From Bradyrhizobium lablabi (GTDB lineage Bacteria > Pseudomonadota > Alphaproteobacteria > Rhizobiales > Xanthobacteraceae): 64,000 nucleotides of DNA. Location of the stretch: contig NZ_LT670844.1 in assembly GCF_900141755.1 (NCBI RefSeq), positions 372,001 through 436,000 of the forward strand, read 5' to 3'. This document shows, one piece after another, positions 42,243-51,810 of the stretch. Both the position numbers and the translations under genes were made by a program. The notes under the pieces were generated by a model. It saw only the letters and a program-made list of their open reading frames with translations, did not search any database and was not told the DNA's origin. Each line of letters starts with the position of its first letter. The stretch's first letter is position 1.

Positions 42243-43232
42243 ATGATCGTGATCGTTTTCATTGCTATCGCCGCCGGCGCCGCGTCGGCATTGATGTTCG
42301 CCTCGTTGATCTCGGGCGCGCTGATCTCACTAGTGCTGTTCTACCTGGCGCCGTTGCCGCTGATGGTGGCCGCGATGGGCTGGGGTCCGCTCAGCGCGAC
42401 CCTCGGCGGCATCGCGGCAGCCACCAGTCTCGGCGCGATCTTCGGCCTGTCCCATTGCATCGCCTTTGCCGTCATGGTCGCGCTGCCCGCCTGGTGGCTC
42501 GGGCATCTCGCCCTGCTCGGACGGCCTATTTCCAACGGCGTAGCATCAGGCAATGTCGCATCAGGCAATGGAGCCGCGCCGGTTGCGCCTGATCTGGAGT
42601 GGTATCCGGTAGGCCGCGTCCTGCTGTGGATCACAGGCTTTGCCGTACTGACCACCGCGGCGGCGTTGCTCACGCTTGGCACCGATGCCGCCACCATCGC
42701 CGGCACGCTGCGGCGGGGCTTGCTGATGATTCTCGGCCTGCGCGACGCCACCTTGACCAATGAGACCGACCAATTGATCGATGCCCTGGTGACCGTCGCG
42801 CCGGCCGCGGCCGCGATCTTCGCCACGACGACATTGACGCTCAATGTCTGGCTCGCCGCCAAGATCACCGCGACCTCCGGGCGATTGCACCGCCCCTGGC
42901 CCGACCTTAACAGCGCTGCGCTGCCGCCGATGACGCTCGCCGCATTGTGCGCAGTGGTCGCATTCTGTTTTACCGGCGGACTGCTCGCCATCCTGGCGCT
43001 GATCGTCGCCGCGGCCTTGATGATGGCTTACGCGCTGGTCGGCTTCGCGGTGCTGCATACGTTGACGCTAGCGCTGCGCAGCCGCGCCTTCTGGCTCGGC
43101 TGCACCTATACCATCATGGTGGTGTTCGTCTGGCCCGTGATTGCGCTGGTGGTTCTCGGACTTGCCGACGCCATTTTCGGAATTCGCCAGCGCTATTTGC
43201 AAGGGAGGCCGCCGCCTATCCCTGCGTCCTGA
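42243..43232 (+). CDS. DUF2232 integral membrane protein
   Basis: 329 aa from the ATG at 42243, which has AAAGGAG upstream. About eight hydrophobic segments (for example ALISLVLFYLAPLPLMVAAM, GWGPLSATLGGIAAA). DUF2232 proteins regularly lie between rpsR and rplI in alphaproteobacteria; their function is unknown. The family is distantly reminiscent of S-component-like membrane proteins. Confidence 0.85.
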   Translation: MIVIVFIAIAAGAASALMFASLISGALISLVLFYLAPLPLMVAAMGWGPLSATLGGIAAATSLGAIFGLSHCIAFAVMVALPAWWLGHLALLGRPISNGVASGNVASGNGAAPVAPDLEWYPVGRVLLWITGFAVLTTAAALLTLGTDAATIAGTLRRGLLMILGLRDATLTNETDQLIDALVTVAPAAAAIFATTTLTLNVWLAAKITATSGRLHRPWPDLNSAALPPMTLAALCAVVAFCFTGGLLAILALIVAAALMMAYALVGFAVLHTLTLALRSRAFWLGCTYTIMVVFVWPVIALVVLGLADAIFGIRQRYLQGRPPPIPAS

Positions 43233-43286
43233 AATCACACCTTCAACTTAATCCCCAAACTCTCATCACCTTTAAGGAGACCGAAT

Positions 43287-43889
43287 ATGGAAGTCATTTT
43301 GCTGGAACGTGTCGCCAAGCTCGGCCAGATGGGCGAAGTGGTCCGCGTCAAGGACGGCTTTGCCCGCAATTTCCTCTTGAAGCGCGGCAAGGCGCTGCGC
43401 GCCACTGCGGATAATCGCGCCAAGTTCGACGGCATGAAGGCCGAGCTCGAGGCCCGCAACCTGCAGGCCAAGGGCGAGGCGAGCAAGGTCGCCGAAAAGA
43501 TCGACGGCCGCAATGTCGTGGTGCTGCGCCAGGCCTCCGAGACCGGTCAATTGTTCGGATCGGTGACGGTTCGCGACATCATCGCGTCGTTTGAGGCCGA
43601 CAAGGTCACCATCAGCCGCAGCCAGATCATGCTGGACGCGCCGATCAAGACCATCGGCAAGCACAACATCGCCATCGCCGTGCATCCCGAGGTCGAGGTC
43701 AGCGTCACCGTGACGGTTGCACGCAGCGCCGATGAGGCCGAACGCATTAACCGCGGCGAGGATATCTCGACCCGTCAGGAAGATCAGGACGCGGCCGCCG
43801 AAGCGCTCGCCGCCGCCGGCGAGTTCTTCGATCCGGAAGCCCGCCGTGACGAGGAGGAGCCGCAGCCGGAGACGGCCACCGAAAAGTAA
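43287..43889 (+). CDS. rplI: 50S ribosomal protein L9
   Basis: 200 aa. N-terminal [36 protein letters not shown], the long connecting helix, and a C-terminal rRNA-binding domain ([15 protein letters not shown]). The last ~45 residues are an acidic extension. Preceded by AAGGAGA. Confidence 0.98.
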   Translation: MEVILLERVAKLGQMGEVVRVKDGFARNFLLKRGKALRATADNRAKFDGMKAELEARNLQAKGEASKVAEKIDGRNVVVLRQASETGQLFGSVTVRDIIASFEADKVTISRSQIMLDAPIKTIGKHNIAIAVHPEVEVSVTVTVARSADEAERINRGEDISTRQEDQDAAAEALAAAGEFFDPEARRDEEEPQPETATEK

Positions 43890-43910
43890 CGCACCTCGTA
43901 TCGGATCGCT

Positions 43911-43938
43911 CAAGCCCGGCTGGATCAGGCCGGGCTTG
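43911..43938. terminator. Hairpin between convergent rplI and thioesterase genes
   Basis: CAAGCCCGGC (43911-43920) and GCCGGGCTTG (43929-43938) pair perfectly around an 8-nt loop. It lies 22 nt after rplI and spans the stop codon of the convergent thioesterase gene. No T-run on either side, so a terminator role is likely but not certain. Confidence 0.55.
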
Positions 43939-44386
43939 GGATTCTGGCCGGCACGTTCTCGAGCATCGCAATCGAGGCCAATGCGGTCGCGGTGTGCTTT
44001 TCGACGCCGTCAATGACGCAAAAAACATCGGCGGCAACGACGGCGACCTGGCGTCCGGGTTTTATCACCCGCGCGCGACAGATCAGGCGCTCGCCGGAAG
44101 CGGGCGACAACAGATTCAATTTGTATTCCGCCGTCAGCGCGGGCTGGCCGCGTGAGGTCGCAGCGGCGATCGTGGTCGCATTGTCGACCAGGAAAGCGGT
44201 GACGCCGCCGTGGAAAAAGCCATGCTGCTGCAACAGCTCACCCCGCCGGTCGACGGCGAGCGTGCATGACCCGCGCGCGAGTTCACAGAGCTCCGCCCCG
44301 ATATGGGCCATGAATCCCTGCTGGCTGAGGCTCGTTCGGATTCGGTTTGCGATCGGTGCGAAATCCGCCTCGACATCCCCCGTCAT
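43925..44386 (-). CDS. PaaI-type hotdog-fold thioesterase
   Basis: 153 aa from the ATG at 44386; that ATG overlaps the stop of the TetR gene (ATGA). Hotdog motif region HIGAELCELARGSCTLAVDRR and the catalytic-loop stretch QQHGFFHGGVTAFLVDNATT, as in PaaI/YbgC-like acyl-CoA thioesterases. The longer upstream frame lies over the regulator and is a shadow. Probably controlled by the adjacent TetR protein; the acyl substrate is unknown. Confidence 0.88.
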   Translation of the reverse strand: MTGDVEADFAPIANRIRTSLSQQGFMAHIGAELCELARGSCTLAVDRRGELLQQHGFFHGGVTAFLVDNATTIAAATSRGQPALTAEYKLNLLSPASGERLICRARVIKPGRQVAVVAADVFCVIDGVEKHTATALASIAMLENVPARIPSPA

Positions 44387-44991
44387 GACCGGTCCTCGGT
44401 TTCTTGAATGGCTTGCGGAGCGACCAGCGCGCGGGTCGCGCAGGCAATCAAAGTGTCGGCCTGAAGCCGCGGATCGCTGCGGTCGCGACCGGACAGCCAG
44501 GCGCGACAGAAAATCTGCGCCGGTCCGATGATCTGGCTGAAGAACAACACCGGCGTCATCGGCAATAAGTCGCCGCGCGCGATCAGCGGCGCGCGCCATC
44601 GCTCGATGCCTTCGGCGAGCCGCGCGTTCTGCGCGCGCTGCGCGTCGCGCACGGCCTCGGTCCATTCGCCGCGGGAAATCTCGAACAGAAAGCGGGCTTC
44701 GCGCCGGTTGTTCACCACCCAGTCGAGATGGGCGCGGATCAAACGATCGATACCGTCCTGCGCGTTCGAGGACGGCTCGATCGCAGCCAGCACGGCTGCG
44801 TGATAACGCTGCAGCACTTCCAGAAACAGCGTACCGGCCAATTCCTTCTTCGATCCGAAGAAATGGAAGAAGCTGCCGTTCGAAGCCCGCGCCCGGGTCC
44901 GGATGGCCGCAACCGTCGCGCCCTCAAAACCATCGCGATCGAATACGGCAAGTCCCGCGGCCAGCAGATCCTCGCGTGCCCGAACGGCCAT
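44383..44991 (-). CDS. TetR/AcrR-family regulator
   Basis: 202 aa. N-terminal HTH: REDLLAAGLAVFDRDGFEGA, TVAAIRTRARASNGSFFHFF, GSKKELAGTLF. The rest is the helical ligand-binding/dimerisation domain. Its stop overlaps the start of the thioesterase gene. A palindromic site lies 28 bp upstream and fits self-regulation of the two-gene operon; an acyl-CoA ligand is a reasonable guess only. Confidence 0.92.
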   Translation of the reverse strand: MAVRAREDLLAAGLAVFDRDGFEGATVAAIRTRARASNGSFFHFFGSKKELAGTLFLEVLQRYHAAVLAAIEPSSNAQDGIDRLIRAHLDWVVNNRREARFLFEISRGEWTEAVRDAQRAQNARLAEGIERWRAPLIARGDLLPMTPVLFFSQIIGPAQIFCRAWLSGRDRSDPRLQADTLIACATRALVAPQAIQETEDRS

Positions 44992-45018
44992 GATCCCTCT
45001 CTCGCGCTGCGTGGATCA

Positions 45019-45043
45019 CTACTCTAGAGTATTGCTCTAGTAG
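45019..45043. promoter_or_regulatory. Palindromic operator upstream of the TetR-thioesterase operon
   Basis: CTACTCTAGAG and CTCTAG-TAG face each other across TATTG. Length and position, about 28 bp from the regulator's start codon, suit a TetR-family operator overlapping the promoter. Confidence 0.55.
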
Positions 45044-45088
45044 CGGTCAAGCCAAGGCCGCCGGCCGGAAATTCGGACGCGCAAAAGC

Positions 45089-46159
45089 CTATTGGGAGAT
45101 CGGTGGCGCCGGCGGGCCGGCGGGTGCCACTGGAGGCGGCGGGGGCGGCGCTGAGGCCGTCGTCACCGGCGGCGGCGCCGACGGCGCGGCAGGCGCAGCG
45201 GCGGATTGCGTTGGGCTTGCCGAGGGTGAGCTTACCGAGGGTGGGCTTGCCGAGGGTGCTGATGCAGGTTCCGATGCCCCGGTTGAAACGGCCGCGGACA
45301 CCGCTGGCGGCGCCGGCGTGACCGGGGGAACCGGATCGGGCCGCAGCACCGGGGTCGAGCCGCCGCCGGCCTCCTTCGGCGTCTCGATCTTGGCCGACTC
45401 CGACTTAGCCTCACCGGACGGCTTGGCGGCCTCCTCCTTGGCGGCTTCGCCCTTCGGCTGGTCGTCCTTGGGCGTCTCGCCCTTCGCGGGCTCCTCGGTC
45501 TTGGCGGAATCGGTCTTGGCGGAATCAGTCTTGGCGGAATCAGTCTTGGCGGACTCGGCTTTGGGAAGCTCTTCGACGCCCGGCCTACCCCGCCTGCTCA
45601 ACCGCTTGCGGCCGTCGGGGCCGCGCTCGATGGCAGCCTGGGCCGGAGCTTGTCCCTCCATGGCCGGCGCCTCTCCCGGGCGGGCCAGGCGCTTGGCGTT
45701 GCGGCCGTGAACTCCATCGATATCCGCCGGCTTCGCGGCCTCGCGCGGCTCAACCTCGGGCTTGGCGGCCTCCTGCGGTGCGGGACGCAGCCTGCGGCCA
45801 AACCGGTCGAGTTGATCGGCCGCGCCGGGGGGCTTGGCCTCCCCCTTCCCATCCTTGCCGTCCTTGGGCTGGGCATAGCGGGTATCGGTCGCCCCATTGG
45901 AGACCAGAAAAGCCGACAGCAGCGAGGCCATCTCGGGACTGGTGGTGTAGTGCTGGCGCAAGAAGCTCTGCAGCGATCCCGCCGGCACGGTCTTCAACAA
46001 GCCCCGCGGGCTCTTGTGGCAGGCGTTACAAGTGCCGGCGAAAATCTGGGATGGGCTCTTGCCGGCTTCGAGATTTGTCGCCTGAGCCCATGCCGGGGCG
46101 GCCGCGAAACCGCTGATCAGAAGCATCACCGTCGCTAAACTGAGCGCTCGGCTCAACAT
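45089..46159 (-). CDS. Secreted haem-motif protein with long Pro/Ala/Lys-rich tail
   Basis: 356 aa from the ATG at 46159. Signal peptide (LATVMLLISGFAAAPAWA), then a small cytochrome c-like domain with one CxxCH (Cys44, Cys47, His48 in AGTCNACHKSP). Beyond about residue 95 the chain is low complexity: four SAKT(D/E) repeats in tandem, Lys/Glu/Ala-rich parts, and a Pro/Ser/Ala end with PPPPPP. An axial Met is not obvious. The N-terminal domain may carry haem c; the tail may span the wall or periplasm. Function unknown. Confidence 0.7.
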   Translation of the reverse strand: MLSRALSLATVMLLISGFAAAPAWAQATNLEAGKSPSQIFAGTCNACHKSPRGLLKTVPAGSLQSFLRQHYTTSPEMASLLSAFLVSNGATDTRYAQPKDGKDGKGEAKPPGAADQLDRFGRRLRPAPQEAAKPEVEPREAAKPADIDGVHGRNAKRLARPGEAPAMEGQAPAQAAIERGPDGRKRLSRRGRPGVEELPKAESAKTDSAKTDSAKTDSAKTEEPAKGETPKDDQPKGEAAKEEAAKPSGEAKSESAKIETPKEAGGGSTPVLRPDPVPPVTPAPPAVSAAVSTGASEPASAPSASPPSVSSPSASPTQSAAAPAAPSAPPPVTTASAPPPPPPVAPAGPPAPPISQ

Positions 46160-46432
46160 TCTTAAATTCTCCGATTGCGGAAATCGCTTCCACCGCCGTT
46201 CAAACGGGCTACCTGCGGCGGTCACCTTTTAGCCGATTATCCCGCGAATGGAAGCGCGCTTATGGCGCAGCTAAGTGAATGTCACATTTGGGAATATCCG
46301 CTTTGTGTACAACGCACTAGCGGGCCCGCACTCACACTATTATGATCGATCGCGGCGCCTGGGAACCATTCTGTTTCCTGCGCGTCGGGTGTAACGGCCG
46401 GGACGTTAGCCTCTGCGGGATCGCTTGGTTCG

Positions 46433-47692
46433 GTGGTTTCGATGGACCGATTGTTGCGTTATTTCCTCTCGCAGTTCATTCGCCGCGGGGCGATGACCTT
46501 TACGACTGCGAGCGGGGCCAGGTTTACCTGCGGCGATGGGACCGGCGAGCCGGTTGCGGTGCGTTTCCTCACCACCGACGCCGAACGCAGGGTTTTGATC
46601 AACCCGGAACTGGCGCTCGGCGAAGTCTACATGGAAGGCAGCTTCGTGGTGGAGAACGGCTCGATCGCGGATGCACTTGCGATCCTGATGAATCAGCCGG
46701 ACATCTTGCCGCGCTGGGCCAAGCTGCAATGGTGGCTGCGATATCTCGGCCGGCATTTTCGCCAGTTCAATCCGCGCGGCCGTTCGAAGAACAATGTCGC
46801 GCGCCATTACGATCTCGACGGGCGGCTCTATTCCCTCTTCCTCGACGCCGACAAGCAATATAGCTGCGCCTATTTCGAGACGCCGCAGACGACGCTCGAT
46901 GATGCCCAACTCGCCAAGAAGCGTCATCTCGCCGCCAAGCTCTTGATCAGGCCCGGCGACCGCGTGCTCGATATCGGCTCCGGCTGGGGCGGCCTTGGCC
47001 TCTATCTCGCCGAAATGGCCGGCGCCAACGTCACCGGCGTCACGCTGTCGACCGAACAATTGCAGGTGTCGAACGCGCGCGCCGCCGACAGGAAGCTGTC
47101 GCAGTCGGCGAAGTTCTTCCTGGAAGACTATCGCGACGTTTCCGGCCCGTTCGATCGGATCGTGTCGGTCGGCATGTTCGAACATGTGGGCGTCGACTTC
47201 TACGAAAAATATTTCAGGCGCTGCGCCGAACTTCTCACCGACGACGGCGTCATGATGCTGCACTCGATCGGGCGATCGGAGGGGCCCGATGCCACCAATC
47301 CCTGGATTGCCAAGTACATCTTCCCCGGCGGCTACATCCCCGCGCTGTCCGAGGTGATCCCGGCGATCGAGCGCGCCGGGCTTCTGGTCTGCGACATCGA
47401 AATCCTGCGGCTGCATTATGCCGAGACGCTGAAGGCCTGGCGCGAGCGCTTCATGGCGCGCCGCGAGGAAGCGGTGCAGCTCTACGACGAGCGCTTTGCG
47501 CGGATGTGGGAATTCTATCTGGCGTCTTCGGAAATGTCGTTCCGCAAGCAGAATTTGATGAATTTCCAGATCCAATTGACAAAACGCCAGGGCGTGGTGC
47601 CGATGACACGCGACTATATCACGCATGAGGAAGCAAAACTGCGCGGGCTGGAGCGCGGCCAGCGGCCAAGGCTGCAGATCGCGGGCGAATAG
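46433..47692 (+). CDS. cfa: Cyclopropane-fatty-acyl-phospholipid synthase family protein
   Basis: About 419 aa (GTG at 46433, or ATG at 46442). Transfers a methylene group from SAM to unsaturated phospholipid acyl chains. An N-terminal lipid-binding part is followed by the SAM site VLDIGSGWGGLGLYLAEMAG, VTGVTLSTEQLQVSNARA, and the catalytic-region block RIVSVGMFEHVGVDFYEKYF. The C-terminal YYxxF-like segment for bicarbonate binding (WEFYLASSEMSF) is recognisable. Confidence 0.93.
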   Translation: MVSMDRLLRYFLSQFIRRGAMTFTTASGARFTCGDGTGEPVAVRFLTTDAERRVLINPELALGEVYMEGSFVVENGSIADALAILMNQPDILPRWAKLQWWLRYLGRHFRQFNPRGRSKNNVARHYDLDGRLYSLFLDADKQYSCAYFETPQTTLDDAQLAKKRHLAAKLLIRPGDRVLDIGSGWGGLGLYLAEMAGANVTGVTLSTEQLQVSNARAADRKLSQSAKFFLEDYRDVSGPFDRIVSVGMFEHVGVDFYEKYFRRCAELLTDDGVMMLHSIGRSEGPDATNPWIAKYIFPGGYIPALSEVIPAIERAGLLVCDIEILRLHYAETLKAWRERFMARREEAVQLYDERFARMWEFYLASSEMSFRKQNLMNFQIQLTKRQGVVPMTRDYITHEEAKLRGLERGQRPRLQIAGE

Positions 47693-47718
47693 GCTGGTGT
47701 AACCAGCCCTCTCGGCTT

Positions 47719-47925
47719 CTAATTCCGCAGGCTGAAACGCGAGGCGACGTGCGTGCAGTGCGACACCGGCCGCGCCAGCTGCGCACGCAGCGCCATCAGG
47801 ATCGAGGATTCGCAAGGCATTTCGCGGATTTCCGGGCGCGCGACCTGCTCCATCGTGTCGATCAGCAGCGACAGCCATAGCTTTTCGCCGTCTCCCGATC
47901 GCCATGTATGAAATTGCTGGCCCAT
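47719..47925 (-). CDS. Small hypothetical protein (68 aa)
   Basis: MGQQFHTWRSGDGEKLWLSL, then LLIDTMEQVARPEIREMPCE and a C-terminus with HCTHVASRFSLRN. Codon use is normal for the genome and the frame is free of overlap with other genes. It looks like a small conserved rhizobial protein, but no family is recognised. It converges with cfa. Confidence 0.5.
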   Translation of the reverse strand: MGQQFHTWRSGDGEKLWLSLLIDTMEQVARPEIREMPCESSILMALRAQLARPVSHCTHVASRFSLRN

Positions 47926-48251
47926 CGCCTGTCCTTGCTTAAGGCGCGATCCGCGCCCGTTATTAATTCCGAGGTCGCAAACCCGTTCCCCGGATGCGCG
48001 TCCTTAGGATGGGTATGCCCACGCGGCGAAAGGTTCAGGCTGGGACCGGAGTTTCCCGGGCTTTTCATCGATGGCCGCCGCGCTCTCGCCGGAATCCCGT
48101 CAAGCGCCGCGCCTCACGAGGCTGGAAATCATCCACATTTTAATGAACGGTGCATAAGCAATGAGCTTTCGCTTTCGCTTTCCGCCGGACTGGCGCTTTA
48201 TTCGCGCCCCGCTTCAACAATTAGACAAAGTTCGGCTCACGATCTCTCCCC
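47926..48251. other. Intergenic region before dnaB
   Basis: 326 bp, divergent between the 68-aa ORF and dnaB. No gene or strong motif seen apart from a short tandem TTTCGC repeat near 48167-48182. Confidence 0.5.
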
Positions 48252-49757
48252 ATGGCCATGACTGATTCGAACGTCCTCAAGCTCGCCCCCGAGGCGGGGG
48301 CTCCGGCCGCCTATCGGAGCGCACCGCACAATATCGAGGCGGAACAGAGCCTTTTGGGCGCGATCCTGGTCAACAACGACGCCTTCTACCGGGTGTCGGA
48401 TTTCCTCGAGCAAAAACACTTCTTCGAACCGATCCATCAGTCGATCTTTGATACCGCCGGCAGCCTGATCCGGATGGGCAAGGTCGCGACCCCCGTCACG
48501 CTGAAAACCTTCTTTCCGGCCGAGACCGACATCGGCGGCATGACGGTCGGCCAATACCTCGCCCGCCTCGCCGCGGAAGCGACCACCATCATCAACGCCC
48601 AGGATTATGGGCGAACGATCTACGACCTGGCGCTGCGCCGCGACCTGATTGGTATCGGCGAGGATATGGTCAACGTTGCTTACGAAGCGCCGGTGGATTT
48701 TGCGCCGCGGGCACAGATCGAGGATGCCGAGCGCCGGCTGTATGAACTGGCCGAATCCGGCCGCTATGACGGCGGCTTCCAGCGTTTTGCGCAGGCGCTG
48801 ACCGTTGCCGTCGACATGGCGGCCAAAGCGTTCCAGCGCGACGGCAAATTGTCGGGCATCGCGACCGGCCTGCGCGACCTCGACATCAAGATGGGCGGCC
48901 TGCAGCCCTCCGACCTGATCATCGTGGCGGGGCGTCCCGGCATGGGCAAGACCGCGCTTGCCACCAACATCGCCTACAACGTCGCCAAGGTGCATCGCGC
49001 CGAGGTCCAGGCCGACGGCACCATGAAGTCGGTCAATGGCGGCATTGTCGGCTTCTTCTCCTGCGAAATGTCGGCCGAACAGCTCGCCACCCGTATCATC
49101 GCCGAGCGCACCGGGATTCCCTCGAGCACAATCCGCCGCGGCGGCATCACCGAGGGCGATTTCGAAAAAATCCGCGACTATTCGATCGAGCTGCAGTCGC
49201 TGCCGTTCTATGTCGACGAGACCGGTGGCCTTTCGATCTCGCAGCTCACCGCGCGCGCCCGCCGGCTGAAGCGGCAGAAGGGCCTCGATCTGATCGTGGT
49301 CGACTATATCCAGTTGCTGCAGGGGTCGAACAAGCGCGGCAACGAAAACCGCGTGCAGGAAGTCACGGAGATCACGACGAGCCTGAAGGCACTGGCGAAA
49401 GAGCTCAACGTTCCCGTCATCGCGCTCTCGCAATTGTCGCGCCAGGTGGAAAGCCGCGACGACAAGCGCCCGCAACTGTCGGACCTGCGCGAGTCCGGCT
49501 CGATCGAGCAGGACGCCGATGTTGTGATGTTCGTGTTCCGCGAGGAATATTATCTCGCCAACAAGGAGCCGCGGGCGGGCACGCCGGAATACGAGAAATG
49601 GCAACTCGACATGTCGCTGGTGCACGGCAAGGCCGAAGTGATCATCGGCAAGCAGCGCCACGGCCCGACCGGCACCGTCGAGCTGCAGTTCGACGCCGCC
49701 GTCACACGGTTTGGCGACCTGACGCATGACAGCCATTTGCCGGATCGCGCCTATTGA
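48252..49757 (+). CDS. dnaB: Replicative DNA helicase
   Basis: 501 aa. Hexameric helicase of the replication fork. The N-terminal collar domain (NIEAEQSLLGAILVNNDAFY) is followed by the RecA-fold motor: Walker A IIVAGRPGMGKTALATNIAY, GFFSCEMSAEQL, Walker B LDLIVVDYIQLLQG, and LSQLSRQVESRDDKRPQLSD. No intein. Followed by alr at about 50 nt, a common alphaproteobacterial pairing. Confidence 0.98.
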   Translation: MAMTDSNVLKLAPEAGAPAAYRSAPHNIEAEQSLLGAILVNNDAFYRVSDFLEQKHFFEPIHQSIFDTAGSLIRMGKVATPVTLKTFFPAETDIGGMTVGQYLARLAAEATTIINAQDYGRTIYDLALRRDLIGIGEDMVNVAYEAPVDFAPRAQIEDAERRLYELAESGRYDGGFQRFAQALTVAVDMAAKAFQRDGKLSGIATGLRDLDIKMGGLQPSDLIIVAGRPGMGKTALATNIAYNVAKVHRAEVQADGTMKSVNGGIVGFFSCEMSAEQLATRIIAERTGIPSSTIRRGGITEGDFEKIRDYSIELQSLPFYVDETGGLSISQLTARARRLKRQKGLDLIVVDYIQLLQGSNKRGNENRVQEVTEITTSLKALAKELNVPVIALSQLSRQVESRDDKRPQLSDLRESGSIEQDADVVMFVFREEYYLANKEPRAGTPEYEKWQLDMSLVHGKAEVIIGKQRHGPTGTVELQFDAAVTRFGDLTHDSHLPDRAY

Positions 49758-49805
49758 CCGCAGGCCCCGGTTGAACCGCCCTGCTCCGGCGCGTAAAACG
49801 GCGCC

Positions 49806-51026
49806 ATGAACATCGTCTCCGACCCGAAATCGATCCCGCCCGGCAGCCTGCTCTCGCCCGAGGCCAACCAGGCGGCCGCGCTTGCGAGCGCGACCGGCGT
49901 GCTCACCGTCGATCTCGACGCCATCGTCGCCAACTGGCGCAAGCTCGAGAAGACCGCGGTGCCGGCCGAGTGCGCCGGCGTGATCAAGGCCGACGCCTAT
50001 GGCTGCGGCGCGGCTCCGGTCGCGCGCGCGCTGGCGGATGCCGGCTGCAAGACGTTTTTTGTCGCCACTCTGGATGAAGCGCGCGCTGCCCGTGCCGCAG
50101 TGCCACAGGCCGTCATCTATACGCTCGATGGTTTCTTCCAGAATTGCGGCGATGCATTTGCAAAAATCGACGCCAGGCCCGTGATCGGCGATCTCAACGA
50201 GCTCGCCGAATGGGACGTGTTCTGCCGCCGCTCCGGCTGGGCCGGCGGTGCTGCTGTTCATATCGACACCGGCATGAACCGGCTCGGGCTGACGCTGGTC
50301 GAGGCGCAGGGCATCATTCCCCGCATCAATGCCGGCGATCATGGCATTACGCTCGTCATGAGCCACCTCGCCTGCGCCGAAAACCTCAACCATCCGCTCA
50401 ACGCCAAGCAGCTTGCGGCCTTCCGCGAGATCGCCAGTCTTTTCTCCGGCGTGCCGGCGTCGCTGTCGAATTCCTCCGGCTGCTTCCTCGGGCCCCAGTT
50501 CCAGTTCGACCTGGTGCGGCCGGGCGCCGCGCTCTACGGCATCAATCCGACGCCCGAGGCGGACAATCCGATGCAGCCGGTGGTCGAATTGAAGGCGCGG
50601 ATCGTGCAGATGCGCGCTATCGAGAAGGGCGAGAGCGTCGGCTATGGCGGGACCTGGACGGCGCGGCGGCCGACGAAACTTGCGATCGTATCGGCCGGCT
50701 ACGCCGACGGCTATTTCCGCGCTGCCGGCGGGATCGATGGCACCCGCAGCGCCGAGGTCGTGGTTGCCGGCAAGCGCTGCCCGGTGGCAGGCCGCATCTC
50801 GATGGACCTGATGGCGATCGATGTCACTGATCTGCCCAACAACGCGGCGCGGCGCGGTCATATGGCGACGCTGATCGGCGAAGGTATCACCGTCGACGAA
50901 CTCGCGCATCATTTTGGGACCATCGGCTACGAAGTGCTGACCAGCCTCGGCCCGCGCTATGCCCGCGTCTACAAGGGCGGCGGCGCGACGACGATCGAGC
51001 CCGCGCCTGCGGCACCGGCGGCCTGA
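49806..51026 (+). CDS. alr: Alanine racemase
   Basis: 406 aa, PLP-dependent; makes D-alanine for peptidoglycan. Lys61 in AGVIKADAYGCGA carries PLP; the second catalytic residue is the Tyr in GESVGYGGTW. GRISMDLMAIDVTD is another family block. The first ~30 residues are an extra N-terminal extension relative to E. coli enzymes. Confidence 0.96.
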   Translation: MNIVSDPKSIPPGSLLSPEANQAAALASATGVLTVDLDAIVANWRKLEKTAVPAECAGVIKADAYGCGAAPVARALADAGCKTFFVATLDEARAARAAVPQAVIYTLDGFFQNCGDAFAKIDARPVIGDLNELAEWDVFCRRSGWAGGAAVHIDTGMNRLGLTLVEAQGIIPRINAGDHGITLVMSHLACAENLNHPLNAKQLAAFREIASLFSGVPASLSNSSGCFLGPQFQFDLVRPGAALYGINPTPEADNPMQPVVELKARIVQMRAIEKGESVGYGGTWTARRPTKLAIVSAGYADGYFRAAGGIDGTRSAEVVVAGKRCPVAGRISMDLMAIDVTDLPNNAARRGHMATLIGEGITVDELAHHFGTIGYEVLTSLGPRYARVYKGGGATTIEPAPAAPAA

Positions 51027-51039
51027 CAGTTTGTCAGGC

Positions 51040-51810
51040 ATGAAGGTCGCGACATTCAACATCAACAACATCAACCGGCGCCTCCCTAACCTTTTGCGAT
51101 GGCTGCGTCAGGCAAAGCCCGACGCGGTTTCCCTGCAAGAACTGAAAGCGACCGACGATGATTTTCCGCTTTCGGAAATCAACAAGGCCGGCTACGGCGC
51201 GGTCTGGCACGGACAGAAGACCTGGAACGGCGTCGCCATCCTGGCGCGAAAAGCCGAGCCGGTGCTGATCCGGACCGCGCTGCCCGGCGATGCAACCGAT
51301 CACGAGGCGCGCTATATCGAGGCCGCCGTCAACGGCATCGTCGTCACCAGCCTCTATCTGCCGAACGGCAACCCGCAGCCCGGGCCGAAATTTGATTACA
51401 AGCTGAAATGGTTTTCCAGGCTCAAGCGGCACGCGGCGACATTCATCAAGCAGGAAATTCCGGTGGTGCTGGCCGGCGACTACAACGTCGCGCCGACCGA
51501 GCTCGATATCTATCCGACGAAATCATGGGACAAGGATGCGCTGATCCAGCCGAAGAGCCGCGCCGCGTTCAAGTCGCTGGTGGAACAAGGCTGGTGCGAC
51601 GCGATCCGCGAACTTCATCCGTCAGAGCCGATGTACACGTTCTGGGACTACATGCGAAACCGCTGGCCGCGCGACGCCGGATTGCGGCTCGATCATCTGC
51701 TCGTCAGCCCGGTGCTTGCGCCGCGCCTGACAAAAGCCGGCGTCGACCGCAAGCTGCGCGGCGAGGAAGGCGCTAGCGACCACGCGCCGGCGTGGATCGT
51801 GTTGGACTAG
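51040..51810 (+). CDS. xthA: Exodeoxyribonuclease III (XthA-type)
   Basis: 256 aa from the ATG at 51040; the overlapping upstream frame is alr in another phase. Mg-dependent AP endonuclease/3' exonuclease. Catalytic blocks: MKVATFNINNINRRL, LQELKATDDDFP, the VVLAGDYNVAPTELD block, and GLRLDHLLVSP with ASDHAPAWI at the C-terminus, all intact. Begins 13 nt after alr. Confidence 0.95.
   Translation: MKVATFNINNINRRLPNLLRWLRQAKPDAVSLQELKATDDDFPLSEINKAGYGAVWHGQKTWNGVAILARKAEPVLIRTALPGDATDHEARYIEAAVNGIVVTSLYLPNGNPQPGPKFDYKLKWFSRLKRHAATFIKQEIPVVLAGDYNVAPTELDIYPTKSWDKDALIQPKSRAAFKSLVEQGWCDAIRELHPSEPMYTFWDYMRNRWPRDAGLRLDHLLVSPVLAPRLTKAGVDRKLRGEEGASDHAPAWIVLD

Noticed and set aside
45480-45560. Short tandem repeats suggesting a CRISPR array
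   Set aside because: 15-bp repeats without spacers that encode SAKTD in frame within a coding sequence.
48237-51074. 945-codon open frame on the minus strand across dnaB and alr
   Set aside because: It is antisense to two highly conserved genes; the composition (Arg/Asp/His/Gly rich, no fold signature) is what GC-biased codons give in the opposite frame.
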